Assembly (NCBI RefSeq): GCF_001426405.1
Contig: NZ_LMEP01000012.1
Span: 499,921 to 563,920, forward strand
Direction of reading: 5' to 3'
DNA: 64,000 nt
Source of the DNA: Streptomyces sp. Root1304
Lineage (GTDB): Bacteria; Actinomycetota; Actinomycetes; Streptomycetales; Streptomycetaceae
Notes under the pieces: generated by a model
The model's database searches: none
The model's input: the letters and a program-made list of their open reading frames with translations, nothing else
What the model was told of the DNA's origin: nothing
Shown here: positions 1-7,347 of the stretch, one piece after another
Position numbering within the stretch: the first letter of the stretch is position 1
Layout: every line of letters begins with the position of its first letter
Program-made: the position numbers and the translations under genes

Positions 1-801
1 GCGGAGCTGCGGGCCATGGTGGACCTCGCCGAGCAGGAGTCGCTCATCGAGGACGAGGAGCGCCGCATGGTGCACTCCGTCTTCGAGCTGGGCGACACCC
101 TCGTACGGGAGGTCATGGTGCCCCGGACCGACCTCGTCTGCATCGAGCGGTACAAGACGATCCGTCAGGCCCTCACGCTCGCGCTGCGCTCCGGCTTCTC
201 GCGCATCCCGGTCACCGGGGAGAACGAGGACGACATCGTCGGCATCGTGTATCTGAAGGACCTGGTCCGCAAGACGCACATCAACCGAGACTCCGAGGCC
301 GACCTGGTCTCCACCGCGATGCGGCCGGCCGCCTTCGTGCCCGACACCAAGAACGCCGGTGACCTGCTGCGCGAGATGCAGCAGGAGCGCAACCACGTCG
401 CCGTCGTCATCGACGAGTACGGCGGCACCGCCGGCATCGTCACCATCGAGGACATCCTGGAGGAGATCGTCGGGGAGATCACCGACGAGTACGACCGGGA
501 GCTGCCGCCGGTGGAGGACCTCGGCGAGGACCGCCGCCGGGTGACCGCGCGCCTCGACATCGGGGACCTGGGCGAGCTGTACGGTCTGGGGCCCGACGAG
601 TACGACGACGAGGACGTCGAGACCGTCGGCGGTCTCCTCGCGAAGGCGCTGGGCCGCGTCCCGATCGCCGGCGCGAAGGCGGTCGTGGAGCTGCCCGACG
701 GGCGTTCGCTGCGGCTGACGGCGGAGTCCCCGGCCGGCCGGCGGAACAAGATCGTCACCGTTCTCGTGGAACCCCTGGAACCGGAGGAGAACCCGGAATG
801 A
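1..801 (+). CDS. CorC/HlyC (CNNM) family CBS-domain membrane protein, 5'-partial
   Basis: The frame is already open at the first base, so only the C-terminal 266 residues are in the window; the DUF21/CNNM transmembrane domain expected in this family would lie upstream. Visible in order: a CBS pair (about visible residues 38-95, with VPRTDLVCI, and 103-165, with VVIDEYGGTAGIVTIED), then the CorC_HlyC C-terminal domain (about 175-255). Family members are implicated in Mg2+/Co2+ efflux or divalent-cation resistance at the cytoplasmic membrane; the substrate cannot be read here. The stop overlaps the next ATG (ATGA), so the two genes are probably translationally coupled. In streptomycetes this gene normally sits in the ybeY-corC-era neighbourhood, which fits this window. 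Confidence 0.9.
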   Translation, partial: AELRAMVDLAEQESLIEDEERRMVHSVFELGDTLVREVMVPRTDLVCIERYKTIRQALTLALRSGFSRIPVTGENEDDIVGIVYLKDLVRKTHINRDSEADLVSTAMRPAAFVPDTKNAGDLLREMQQERNHVAVVIDEYGGTAGIVTIEDILEEIVGEITDEYDRELPPVEDLGEDRRRVTARLDIGDLGELYGLGPDEYDDEDVETVGGLLAKALGRVPIAGAKAVVELPDGRSLRLTAESPAGRRNKIVTVLVEPLEPEENPE

Positions 802-1151
802 CCCCCGACGAGCTGCGCGCCCTCTGCCTGGACTTCAACGACGCGGCGGAGGAGTTCCCGTTCGGTCCGGACGTCTCCGTCTTCAAGGTCGCCGGGAAGG
901 TGTTCGCGCTCTCGTGGCTCGAGTCCGAGCCGCTGCGGGTCAATCTGAAGTGCGATCCGGACGACGCCGTACGGCTCCGTGAGGAGCATCCGGCGATCAT
1001 GCCCGGCTATCACATGAACAAACGGCACTGGAACACGGTGAGCGTGGGAGAGCTCCCGGACCGCATGGTCCGGGAGCTCGTCGAGGACTCGTACGACCTC
1101 GTCGTCGCCGGTCTTCCGAAGGCGGTTCGGCTCCGCCTCGACCGCCCCTGA
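798..1151 (+). CDS. MmcQ/YjbR family protein
   Basis: A 117-residue protein with the MmcQ/YjbR (CyaY-like fold) pattern: FPFGPDVSVFKVAGKVFAL near residue 20, then LRVNLKCDP, a PGYHMNKRHWNTV stretch around 70-82, and a C-terminal helix ending LVVAGLPKAVR. The fold is described as double-wing DNA-binding-like, but no biochemical role is established for most members. It starts inside the stop of the preceding CorC-type gene (ATGA overlap). It converges on the MFS gene with only one base between the two stops and no visible terminator hairpin, so the 3' ends of the two transcripts may overlap. Confidence 0.85.
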   Translation: MTPDELRALCLDFNDAAEEFPFGPDVSVFKVAGKVFALSWLESEPLRVNLKCDPDDAVRLREEHPAIMPGYHMNKRHWNTVSVGELPDRMVRELVEDSYDLVVAGLPKAVRLRLDRP

Positions 1152-1152
1152 G

Positions 1153-2571
1153 TCACCGGCGCCGCAGTCCGAGGCCGAGCAGGAGCGCGGTGCCGAGCAC
1201 GATCGCCGCGTCCAGGAGGAGGACCGTGCGGACACCGCCGTAGAGGTTGCCTCCGGTGGTGGCGAGGACGCCGAGCAGCGGGATGCCGATGGTGAGGCCG
1301 ACCTGCTGGGTGGTGGTCACCAGGCCGGTGGCCAGGCCCTGCTCCTCGTTCGGGACGCCGGAGGTGACGGTCAGTCCGTACGAGACGATCGCACCGAGGT
1401 GGAACATGGACGCCACCGAGACGGCGACGGTCGCCAGGATCGCGCCCGACTCCGCGCCCACCCCGAGCAGCGCGGCCGTCAGGAGGCCCTGCCCGGCGAG
1501 CGAGCCGACGAGGGTGCGGCGGGCGCCGAACCGGCCGATCACCTTCGGCGCGAGCATGCCGGCCACGACCGACACCACGCCCTGGACGCCGAAGATCAGG
1601 CCGGTCTGGAAGGCCGACAGGTCCAGCGTCTCCTGGAAGTACAGGGTCAGGACGAAGACGACGGTCGACATCATCGAGAAGGTGATCAGACCGCCCAGGT
1701 TGCCGAAGGCGACCGTGCCCCTGCGGAGCATCGGCAGGGAGACCAGCGGGGCCGCGTGCCGGGACTCGACCCGTACGAAGACCGCGAGCAGCAGCAGGCC
1801 CGCCACCAGGGTGACCAGGACGTCGGCGTCGCCGAAGCCGCGCTGGGCGGCCGTGGACAGGGCGTAGATCAGGGCGAGCAGACCGCCGGTGACGGTGACC
1901 GCGCCGGGCACGTCGAGCCGGGGCCGGTCGGGGGTGCGGGACTCGGGGAGCAGACCGGGGGCCAGCGGCAGGACGATCACGCTGAACAGGGCGAGCAGGC
2001 CCATGGTGGAGCGCCAGCCGAGGGTGTCGGTCATGACGCCGCCGAGGACCATGCCGACGGTGAAGCCGAGCGAGAGCAGGGTGCCGGAGATGCCGAGCGC
2101 CCGGTCGCGCAGCGGGCCCTCGGGGAAGGTCGTGGTCAGCAGGGACATGCCGGTGGGCACGATCGCGGCGGCGCCGATGCCCTGGAGGGCGCGTCCGGTG
2201 AGGAAGGCGGCCGGGTTCCAGGCGAAGGTGGCGAGCAGCGAGGCCGCGCCGAAGAGGGCGAGCCCGGCGAGGAACAGCTTCTTGCGTCCGTAGAGGTCGC
2301 CGATGCGTCCGAAGAGGAGCAGGAAGCCGCCGGAGGGGAGCGCGAAGGCGGTGACGGCCCACTGGAGGGCGGACTGTCCGAGGCCGAGGTCGGCGCCGAG
2401 GACGGGCAGGGCCACGTTCAGGACGGAGAAGTCGAGCGCGACCATGAACTGGGCGGCGCACAGCACGAAGAGGATGAGGCGGGTGCGGCCGGTGAGGGCC
2501 GGGGGAGTCGGCGGGGCGGTCGGGGCGCCGGTCGCGGTGGGGGCGGTCGGGGGTGAGGTCGTCGTTGCCAT
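1153..2571 (-). CDS. MFS drug-efflux transporter (DHA2-like)
   Basis: A 472-residue multi-pass membrane protein. After a Pro/Thr/Ala-rich cytoplasmic N-terminus (about 30 residues) the first helix carries VALDFSVLNVALPVLGADLG, the DHA2 family signature, followed by GRIGDLYGRKKLFLAGL, the MFS loop 2-3 motif. About 14 hydrophobic segments are visible, as in QacA/EmrB-type proton-driven exporters. The substrate is unknown; small-molecule or antibiotic export is the usual role. The ATG at 2571 is preceded by a purine-rich GGTGGGGGC. It is divergent from the XRE regulator at 2663 with about 90 bases between them, so that regulator is the likely controller of this exporter (inference). Confidence 0.9.
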   Translation of the reverse strand: MATTTSPPTAPTATGAPTAPPTPPALTGRTRLILFVLCAAQFMVALDFSVLNVALPVLGADLGLGQSALQWAVTAFALPSGGFLLLFGRIGDLYGRKKLFLAGLALFGAASLLATFAWNPAAFLTGRALQGIGAAAIVPTGMSLLTTTFPEGPLRDRALGISGTLLSLGFTVGMVLGGVMTDTLGWRSTMGLLALFSVIVLPLAPGLLPESRTPDRPRLDVPGAVTVTGGLLALIYALSTAAQRGFGDADVLVTLVAGLLLLAVFVRVESRHAAPLVSLPMLRRGTVAFGNLGGLITFSMMSTVVFVLTLYFQETLDLSAFQTGLIFGVQGVVSVVAGMLAPKVIGRFGARRTLVGSLAGQGLLTAALLGVGAESGAILATVAVSVASMFHLGAIVSYGLTVTSGVPNEEQGLATGLVTTTQQVGLTIGIPLLGVLATTGGNLYGGVRTVLLLDAAIVLGTALLLGLGLRRR

Positions 2572-2662
2572 GCCCCCACCTTCGGCGTCCGGGAACAACG
2601 CTGGGGAGCGGGAACTTATCCTGTTGGTCGTACCACCAGGCATCCAGGGGGAGGAAGCACAC

Positions 2663-3550
2663 GTGGCCACCGCTCTCGAGAGCACCACGACGAAGCAGCA
2701 CCGACTGGGCGAACTGCGCGAGTTCCTGATGAGCCGCCGGGCCCGGGTGAGCCCGGCCGAGGCGGGGCTGCCGGACGGCGGTGCGCGGCGCCGTACGCCG
2801 GGGCTGCGCCGGGAGGAGGTCGCGGTCCTCGCGGGGGTCGGGGTCTCCTGGTACCAGTGGCTGGAGCAGGGCCGGGACATCACGGTCTCGCCGCAGGTGC
2901 TCGACTCGGTGGCGCGGGTGCTGCGGCTGAGCCCGGCGGAGCGGCGCCATCTGTACGTCCTGGCGGCGCTGAACCCGCCGGCCCCGGAGACGGCCCCGGA
3001 GGACCGGGACATGTGCGAGGGGCTGCGGCGGCTCATCGACGGGTGGATGCCGTACCCGGCGCACATCATGGACGCCTACTGGAACACGATCCTGTACAAC
3101 GACGCCGCGTCGATCGTGCTCGGGATGCGGCCGGACATCTCGCAGAACTGTCTGGTGAACTTCTTCACCGATCCGCTCTACCGCGCGCGCGTGGGGTACT
3201 GGGAGGAGCTGGCGCCCAGGGTCGTCGCGCAGTTCCGCTCGGCCTGCTCGGAGTGCCCGGACGACGAGGGCTTCCGGGCGGTGGTGGACGAGCTCAAGGA
3301 GCTGAGCCCGGAGTTCGTGGAGCTGTGGGAGCGGCGGGACATCCTGCCGGGCGGGCAGAACCGCAAGGAGCTGACGCACCCGCTGGTCGGCGCGCTGTTC
3401 GTGGAGGCGACGCAGCTCAGGGTCCCGGCCCGGCCGGACCTGGTGATCGTGATGCACACGCCGCTGCCGGAGGCGGGCACGGCGGAGAAGCTGGAGTGGC
3501 TGGTGTCACCGGAGGGACGCCGGGGAGCGATGTACCCGGTCGCGGGCTGA
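2663..3550 (+). CDS. XRE-family regulator with MmyB-like ligand-binding domain
   Basis: A 295-residue cytoplasmic regulator. An N-terminal helix-turn-helix (about residues 12-80, with TPGLRREEVAVLAGVGVSWY and the LEQGRDITVS turn) is followed by an MmyB-type domain (about 100-270, with YWNTILYNDAASIVL and the LVNFFTDP segment). MmyB domains resemble PAS folds and may bind fatty-acid-like ligands. GTG at 2663 was chosen because GGGGAGGAAG lies 7 bases upstream; upstream in-frame codons would lie within the divergent MFS gene. Divergent arrangement suggests it represses the adjacent exporter. The last 19 bases of the gene recur just downstream (see repeat at 3532). Confidence 0.88.
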   Translation: MATALESTTTKQHRLGELREFLMSRRARVSPAEAGLPDGGARRRTPGLRREEVAVLAGVGVSWYQWLEQGRDITVSPQVLDSVARVLRLSPAERRHLYVLAALNPPAPETAPEDRDMCEGLRRLIDGWMPYPAHIMDAYWNTILYNDAASIVLGMRPDISQNCLVNFFTDPLYRARVGYWEELAPRVVAQFRSACSECPDDEGFRAVVDELKELSPEFVELWERRDILPGGQNRKELTHPLVGALFVEATQLRVPARPDLVIVMHTPLPEAGTAEKLEWLVSPEGRRGAMYPVAG

Positions 3551-3629
3551 ACCCGGGGACGGGCCGGTCGTGGGCCGATTCCCGGCCGTACCCGGTCGCG
3601 GGCTGAGACGCCGGGCGGTCGCGGGCTGA
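3532..3629 (+). repeat. Threefold repeat of a gene 3' end
   Basis: GTACCCGGTCGCGGGCTGA, which encodes the last residues and stop of the XRE regulator, occurs at 3532-3550 and again exactly at 3588-3606; the inner 14 bases (CGGTCGCGGGCTGA) occur a third time at 3616-3629. This looks like a local duplication of the gene end. Confidence 0.85.
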
Positions 3630-3660
3630 GACCCGCCCCGGGCCCGCCCCTGCTTCGACC

Positions 3661-3666
3661 TATGCT
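3661..3666 (+). promoter_or_regulatory. Putative -10 box for a leaderless transcript
   Basis: TATGCT lies seven bases before the ATG at 3674, the spacing expected when transcription starts at or next to the start codon. The same geometry is seen at many genes of this window. Confidence 0.45.
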
Positions 3667-3673
3667 CAGGGGC

Positions 3674-4036
3674 ATGACACTCAGCAGCGAGCACGGCGAC
3701 CTGGGCGCCGAGGACCTCAAGATCATCACGCTGGCGCGGAGCGCCCGCGCCCGCAACGGCGTGCCCGAGGGGGCCGCGGTGCGGGACGAGACCGGGCGTA
3801 CGTACGTGGCGGGCACGGTGGAGCTGGAGTCGCTCAAGCTGAGCGCGCTGCGGACCGCGGTCGCCATGGCGGTGGCCAGCGGTGCCCGATCGCTGGAGGC
3901 GGCGGCCGTCGTGTCGAACGCCGGGGCCGCCTCGGACGAGGACCGCGCGGCGGTACGGGACCTGGGCGGGCCGGACACCCCGGTGCTGCTCGCGGGTCCG
4001 GACGGGCAGCTGCGCGTGGCGGTCACCGCCGGCTGA
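3674..4036 (+). CDS. Cytidine-deaminase-like protein lacking the zinc-binding motifs
   Basis: A 120-residue protein with the length and fold pattern of homotetrameric cytidine deaminases (KIITLARSARARNG..., TYVAGTVELESLKLSALRTAVAMAVASGA). In active enzymes the second stretch reads with a C-A-E zinc/catalytic triad and a later PCxxC. Here the triad position reads S-A-L and no PCxxC is present at all (there is no Cys in the protein). Catalytic deamination is therefore unlikely. I recall the locus next to era being annotated as cytidine deaminase in other streptomycetes. The start at 3674 is preferred over the in-frame ATG at 3662 because TATGCT at 3661-3666 fits a leaderless promoter. Confidence 0.8.
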   Translation: MTLSSEHGDLGAEDLKIITLARSARARNGVPEGAAVRDETGRTYVAGTVELESLKLSALRTAVAMAVASGARSLEAAAVVSNAGAASDEDRAAVRDLGGPDTPVLLAGPDGQLRVAVTAG

Positions 4037-4054
4037 ACCGAGCGGCGAGAACAG

Positions 4055-4093
4055 GACACGGAGGGCCCGGCGGGGAGCCGGGCCCTCCGTGTC
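4055..4093 (+). terminator. Rho-independent terminator after the deaminase-like gene
   Basis: A 17-bp perfect stem (arms 4055-4071 and 4077-4093) with a 5-base loop is followed by a T-rich stretch (TTTGTGTGTTTG). Confidence 0.85.
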
Positions 4094-4170
4094 TTTGTGT
4101 GTTTGTGAAGGATCACCGCACCTTCTCTTGCCTTCCCTGGCGGTCTGCGTCTCAATGAACAGCGGTTCGC

Positions 4171-4185
4171 CCGACGGACCGTCAG
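4171..4185. promoter_or_regulatory. Candidate YTGAYG-N3-CRTCAG operator (degenerate copy)
   Basis: CCGACG-GAC-CGTCAG is an imperfect 6-3-6 inverted repeat 65 bases before the small secreted-protein gene. It resembles the perfect CTGATG-N3-CATCAG palindromes at 4835 and 49528. The regulator is unknown. Confidence 0.35.
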
Positions 4186-4249
4186 ATCTCCACCATTCAC
4201 GCAGTGTCCGCACCCCTGCGTTCGTCATCGGAAGGGGTTCGAACTCGCC

Positions 4250-4729
4250 ATGAGAAGCAGAAGCACCTTAGGGACCGTCGCGGTCCTCGCCGGCGGCATC
4301 GCCGCCGCCTCGCTCGCCTTCGCTCCGACGGCCGCCGCCGTGTCGCCGGGGTCGGCCACGGCGACGTACGACTGCGGAAGCTGGGGCGGTGGCACCGCCA
4401 CCCTCACGGCCACGCAGAGCGGCACGTCCGCGACCATCACCGTCACCTCCGCCGTCACGACGCCGATCGCGGTCGGCGCCGACACGATCAGCTCGACCCT
4501 GACGCTGGCCAAGGCCGGCGGCGGCACCCGGGTCTTCACCGGGAAGAAGAACCCGGCGCTCGGTGCCGGGCAGTCCGTCGTCATGGGCCCGCTGAGCGGG
4601 ACCGTGGCCTCGGGCGACAGCCTCAACTCGTACTTCGCGGGTGTCGCCCTCAAGATGGTGATCTTCGGGGTCACGGTGAACTGTGACGCGGTGACCTCGC
4701 AGTCGCCCGGCCCGTTCGTGTTCAGCTGA
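4250..4729 (+). CDS. Small secreted protein of unknown function
   Basis: A 159-residue protein with a clear Sec signal peptide (basic MRSRS, then hydrophobic LGTVAVLAGGIAAASLAFA, probable cleavage after AAA near residue 29). The mature part is Thr/Ser/Gly/Val-rich with a beta-sandwich look, two Cys (YDCGSWGG and VTVNCDAV) likely to form a disulphide, and a FTGKKNPALGAGQS stretch. The N-terminal domain of the next gene product has a similar KKNP-x3-GxGS stretch and a flanking Cys pair, suggesting the two domains are related. It is the first gene of a three-gene secreted cassette. I recognise no catalytic motif; a structural or surface role is inferred. Confidence 0.8.
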   Translation: MRSRSTLGTVAVLAGGIAAASLAFAPTAAAVSPGSATATYDCGSWGGGTATLTATQSGTSATITVTSAVTTPIAVGADTISSTLTLAKAGGGTRVFTGKKNPALGAGQSVVMGPLSGTVASGDSLNSYFAGVALKMVIFGVTVNCDAVTSQSPGPFVFS

Positions 4730-4744
4730 GCCCTGCCCCCACCG

Positions 4745-4774
4745 GACCGGTGTCGCCCTCGGGCGGCACCGGTC
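4745..4774 (+). terminator. Hairpin after the small secreted-protein gene
   Basis: An interrupted stem (GACCGGTG at 4745-4752 pairing with CACCGGTC at 4767-4774, plus four or five inner pairs) lies 15 bases after the stop. No strong T-run follows, so it may terminate weakly or protect the 3' end. Confidence 0.5.
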
Positions 4775-4834
4775 TCCGTCGTGTTCCGGGGCGGTGACCT
4801 GGGCAAACGCCGAAGTCGGCGATCTTGACAGTAT

Positions 4835-4849
4835 CTGATGGGTCATCAG
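4835..4849. promoter_or_regulatory. Perfect CTGATG-N3-CATCAG palindrome upstream of the WxL-like gene
   Basis: CTGATG-GGT-CATCAG begins 4 bases after a TTGACA (4825-4830) that looks like a -35 element, and lies 83 bases before the WxL-like gene. The same palindrome with a different centre occurs at 49528 before a sortase-substrate-like gene, and looser copies lie at 4171, 11890 and 13387. Confidence 0.6.
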
Positions 4850-4931
4850 TCGATGTCTTTCGCTTGCATTGACTTCTTTTCGCCCGCGGCCGTCAATGGC
4901 GCCCACTCATTCCTCAGGAGGGGGCACTCCC

Positions 4932-6266
4932 ATGGCACTCACCCGATCCCGGGCGGCGGCCCGAAGACGGCGCTGGACCGCCGTCCTCGGCGCCACCGCC
5001 CTCGCGGTCGTCGGCGGCGGCGCCGTCGCCGCCCCGGCCGGCGCGACCAGCACCTCCGCGGAGGTGCAGTTCCCCACGCGCTGCATCCCGCCGCCGATCG
5101 CCGGCATCCCGCCCATCGAGGGCACGACCACGTCCGCGATCACGGTCGACAAGTCGGCGCCCAAGGTCGGCGACACGGTGACCGTCACCTACACGATCAC
5201 CAAGCCCGCCGCGTCCAACCCGGTCGACCTGGCGCTCCCGGCCGACATCATGACGCCGAGCGGCAAGGTCGTCCTCGGCGGCGCCCAGTCCGGCGCCGTG
5301 ACCGTCACCGGACCCAAGAAGAACCCGCCGGTCCCCGGCAAGGGCTCCTTCCCGGCCTTCTCCATGACCGGCACCTTCACGGTCACCGAGGCCGGCTCGA
5401 TCACCCTGTCGCCCGGCGACTACAACATCCACACCAGCTACCTCATGGAGCTGGACACCCCCTGTACGGTGCTCAACCCGCCCGCCCCGGTCTCCGAGAC
5501 GGTCGTCGCGAGCCCCGTCACCAGCCCCAACGCCCGGTCGCTCCAGCTCGACAACGCCTCCGGTGACCCCGGGGTCCGGGTGACCGTCAGCGGCGCCAGG
5601 TTCACCCCGCTCACCGAGGTCACCGTCGTCGGCCGGGCCGGCGGCGCGGAGACCGCCGACCGGATGACCGTCACGACCGACACCGACGGCGCCTTCGCCG
5701 CCCGGCTGAAGGTCAACGACGTGGCGACCACCGGGATCGTGGCGTACGAGGGCGCGGCCTGGGACCCGGAGAAGGGCGCGGGTCCCGCGGCGTACAAGGT
5801 CGTCGTCCCCGCTCCGCCGAACAGCCAGACGATCACCGCGACCGTCACGGCCGGCGAGCTGTCCATGACCCAGGCCGGTGACGCCGTCCAGCTGTCCGCG
5901 GTCGACTTCGGCCAGGGCGGCGCGGCCTCCGGAGCCCTCCAGACGGTGACCGTCAAGGACTTCCGCGGCGGCCCCGCGGGCTGGTCCCTGACCGGCAAGG
6001 TCACCGACTTCACCGGCCCCGGCGGCGCCATCGGCGCCGGGAACCTCAGCTGGACCCCGGCCTGCACCGCCAAGGCGGGCAGCCCCAGCACCTGCGCGGC
6101 CGGTTCGGCCGGCCCGGTCGGCAGCGGCGGCGCGACCCTCGCCTCCACGCCGAACGGCGCCCTCACGGGCGGCGAGTTCACCGTCGACGCCGGGCTCTCC
6201 CTCGACGTCCCGGCGTTCACCGCGCCGGGCGCGTACGCGGGCGTGCTGACGCTGACCCTGTCCTGA
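4932..6266 (+). CDS. Secreted multi-domain protein with C-terminal WxL-like domain
   Basis: A 444-residue secreted protein. ATG at 4932 follows AGGAGGGGG and begins a signal peptide (RRRR-rich start, hydrophobic core, AGA cleavage region near residue 38). Domain 1 (about 40-185) is a Cys-pair beta-sandwich with GPKKNPPVPGKGS, like the preceding small protein. Domain 2 (about 195-290) has an Ig/IPT-like pattern (GDPGVRVTVSGARFTPLTEV). Domain 3 (about 297-444) matches the WxL pattern: VTVKDFRGGPAGWSLTGKV with W351-S-L353, TDFTGPGG, and the end LTLTLS where Firmicute WxL proteins usually have a second W. WxL domains bind peptidoglycan non-covalently. It precedes a DUF916/DUF3324-type protein, the usual WxL partner. 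Confidence 0.8.
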   Translation: MALTRSRAAARRRRWTAVLGATALAVVGGGAVAAPAGATSTSAEVQFPTRCIPPPIAGIPPIEGTTTSAITVDKSAPKVGDTVTVTYTITKPAASNPVDLALPADIMTPSGKVVLGGAQSGAVTVTGPKKNPPVPGKGSFPAFSMTGTFTVTEAGSITLSPGDYNIHTSYLMELDTPCTVLNPPAPVSETVVASPVTSPNARSLQLDNASGDPGVRVTVSGARFTPLTEVTVVGRAGGAETADRMTVTTDTDGAFAARLKVNDVATTGIVAYEGAAWDPEKGAGPAAYKVVVPAPPNSQTITATVTAGELSMTQAGDAVQLSAVDFGQGGAASGALQTVTVKDFRGGPAGWSLTGKVTDFTGPGGAIGAGNLSWTPACTAKAGSPSTCAAGSAGPVGSGGATLASTPNGALTGGEFTVDAGLSLDVPAFTAPGAYAGVLTLTLS

Positions 6267-6272
6267 CCGCAC

Positions 6273-6306
6273 AGCGGGCCGGGCGCGCACCCGCGCCCGG
6301 CCCGCT
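6273..6306 (+). terminator. Strong hairpin between the WxL-like gene and its WIP-like partner
   Basis: A perfect 15-bp GC stem (6273-6287 with 6292-6306) and a 4-base loop lie between the WxL-like stop and the GTG of the next gene, without a T-run. It may cause partial termination or set the ratio of the two products. Confidence 0.6.
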
Positions 6307-6334
6307 CCGATCCGCACCCCGGGGGTTCCGCACC

Positions 6335-7309
6335 GTGCGCGTCAAGCCGTACGTCCTCCTCCTGAGCGCCCTCCTCCTGCTCCTGGGCCTCGCGCCGGGC
6401 GCGCGCGCCGCCGAGAACGGCGAGTGGGCCGTCTACCCGGCCGCCGCGAAGCTCGGCAGCCGCCCGTACTTCTTCCTCACCGCCGACCCCGGCTCCACGG
6501 TCACCGACCGGGTCACCGTCGCCAACAAGACCGCCGCCCCGCTCACCTTCCGGCTCTACGGCGCCGACGCCTACAACACCGACCGGGACGGCGGCTTCGC
6601 CGTCCGCGCCCAGCAGGAGAAGCAGACCGGCGCCGGCGCCTGGATCAAGCCCGAGCGGACCCGGATCACCGTCCCGCCCGGCTCCGCCGTCACCGTCCCG
6701 TACACGCTGACCGTGCCCGCCGACGCCGACCCCGGCGACCACCCCGGCGCCCTCGTCGCCCTCGACGAGCGGCTCACCCCCGGCGCGAAGGGCTCCGTCG
6801 CCGTCGCCGTGCAGCGGGCCGTCGCCGCCCGCGTCTACCTGCGGGTCAACGGACCGACCGTCCCCGCCCTCGCCGTCGAGGACATCACCCTCGACCAGGA
6901 CCGGCCGCTGGTCCCCGGCACCCGGACGAGCAGCGCCGTCGTCTCCTACACCCTCTACAACCGGGGCAACGTCACCCTCAGCCCCAAGGTCGTCCTCAAG
7001 GCCCAGGGCCTCTTCGGCCGCACCCTCCTCGACCGCGACCTGGCGAAGGTGCCGGCCGAACTGCTGCCCCGGCAGAAGATCCGGCTCACCGAGCGGTGGA
7101 CCGGCTCCCCGCAGCTCGACTGGGGTGACGTCACCCTCACCGCGACCGCGAAGGACGTGAAGGAGACCGGCACGGTGTCCTTCCTCGCACTGCCCTGGCT
7201 CGCCGCAGGAACCCTGCTCGTCGGGGGTGCGGCGGGTGCCTTCGCCCTGCGGGTACGGCGCCGCCGGGCGGCCCCGGCGGACGCGGGTACGCACACGAGT
7301 ACCCACTGA
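6335..7309 (+). CDS. DUF916/DUF3324-type WxL-interacting protein (WIP-like), membrane-anchored
   Basis: A 324-residue exported protein: signal peptide (VLLLSALLLLLGLAPGARA, cleaved near residue 26), a DUF916-like peptidoglycan-binding domain (about 27-150, with PGSTVTDRVTVANKTAAPLTFRLYG-type beta-strands and a DxxPGDHPGALVAL signature), a DUF3324-like domain (about 165-280, with VVSYTLYNRGNVTLSPKV), one transmembrane helix (about 288-310) and a basic RVRRRR stop-transfer tail. This order and length match Firmicute WxL-interacting proteins. It directly follows a protein with a WxL-like domain, so both probably act together at the cell wall. GTG at 6335 follows a GGGGG ribosome site. Confidence 0.85.
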   Translation: MRVKPYVLLLSALLLLLGLAPGARAAENGEWAVYPAAAKLGSRPYFFLTADPGSTVTDRVTVANKTAAPLTFRLYGADAYNTDRDGGFAVRAQQEKQTGAGAWIKPERTRITVPPGSAVTVPYTLTVPADADPGDHPGALVALDERLTPGAKGSVAVAVQRAVAARVYLRVNGPTVPALAVEDITLDQDRPLVPGTRTSSAVVSYTLYNRGNVTLSPKVVLKAQGLFGRTLLDRDLAKVPAELLPRQKIRLTERWTGSPQLDWGDVTLTATAKDVKETGTVSFLALPWLAAGTLLVGGAAGAFALRVRRRRAAPADAGTHTSTH

Positions 7310-7334
7310 GTGCGTGAGGCGGGCGCTCATCGGG

Positions 7335-7340
7335 GACAAT
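7335..7340 (+). promoter_or_regulatory. Putative -10 box of a leaderless era promoter
   Basis: GACAAT lies seven bases before the ATG at 7348; the same GACAAT-GGCCCC-ATG arrangement occurs before dusB (30602). It favours 7348 over the in-frame ATG at 7339 that overlaps the hexamer. Confidence 0.45.
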
Positions 7341-7347
7341 GGCCCCC

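Noticed and set aside
1010..3457. Long antisense frame across the MFS and XRE genes
   Set aside because: It spans both recognisable genes and the region between; the Arg/Pro-rich translation is typical of a shadow frame.
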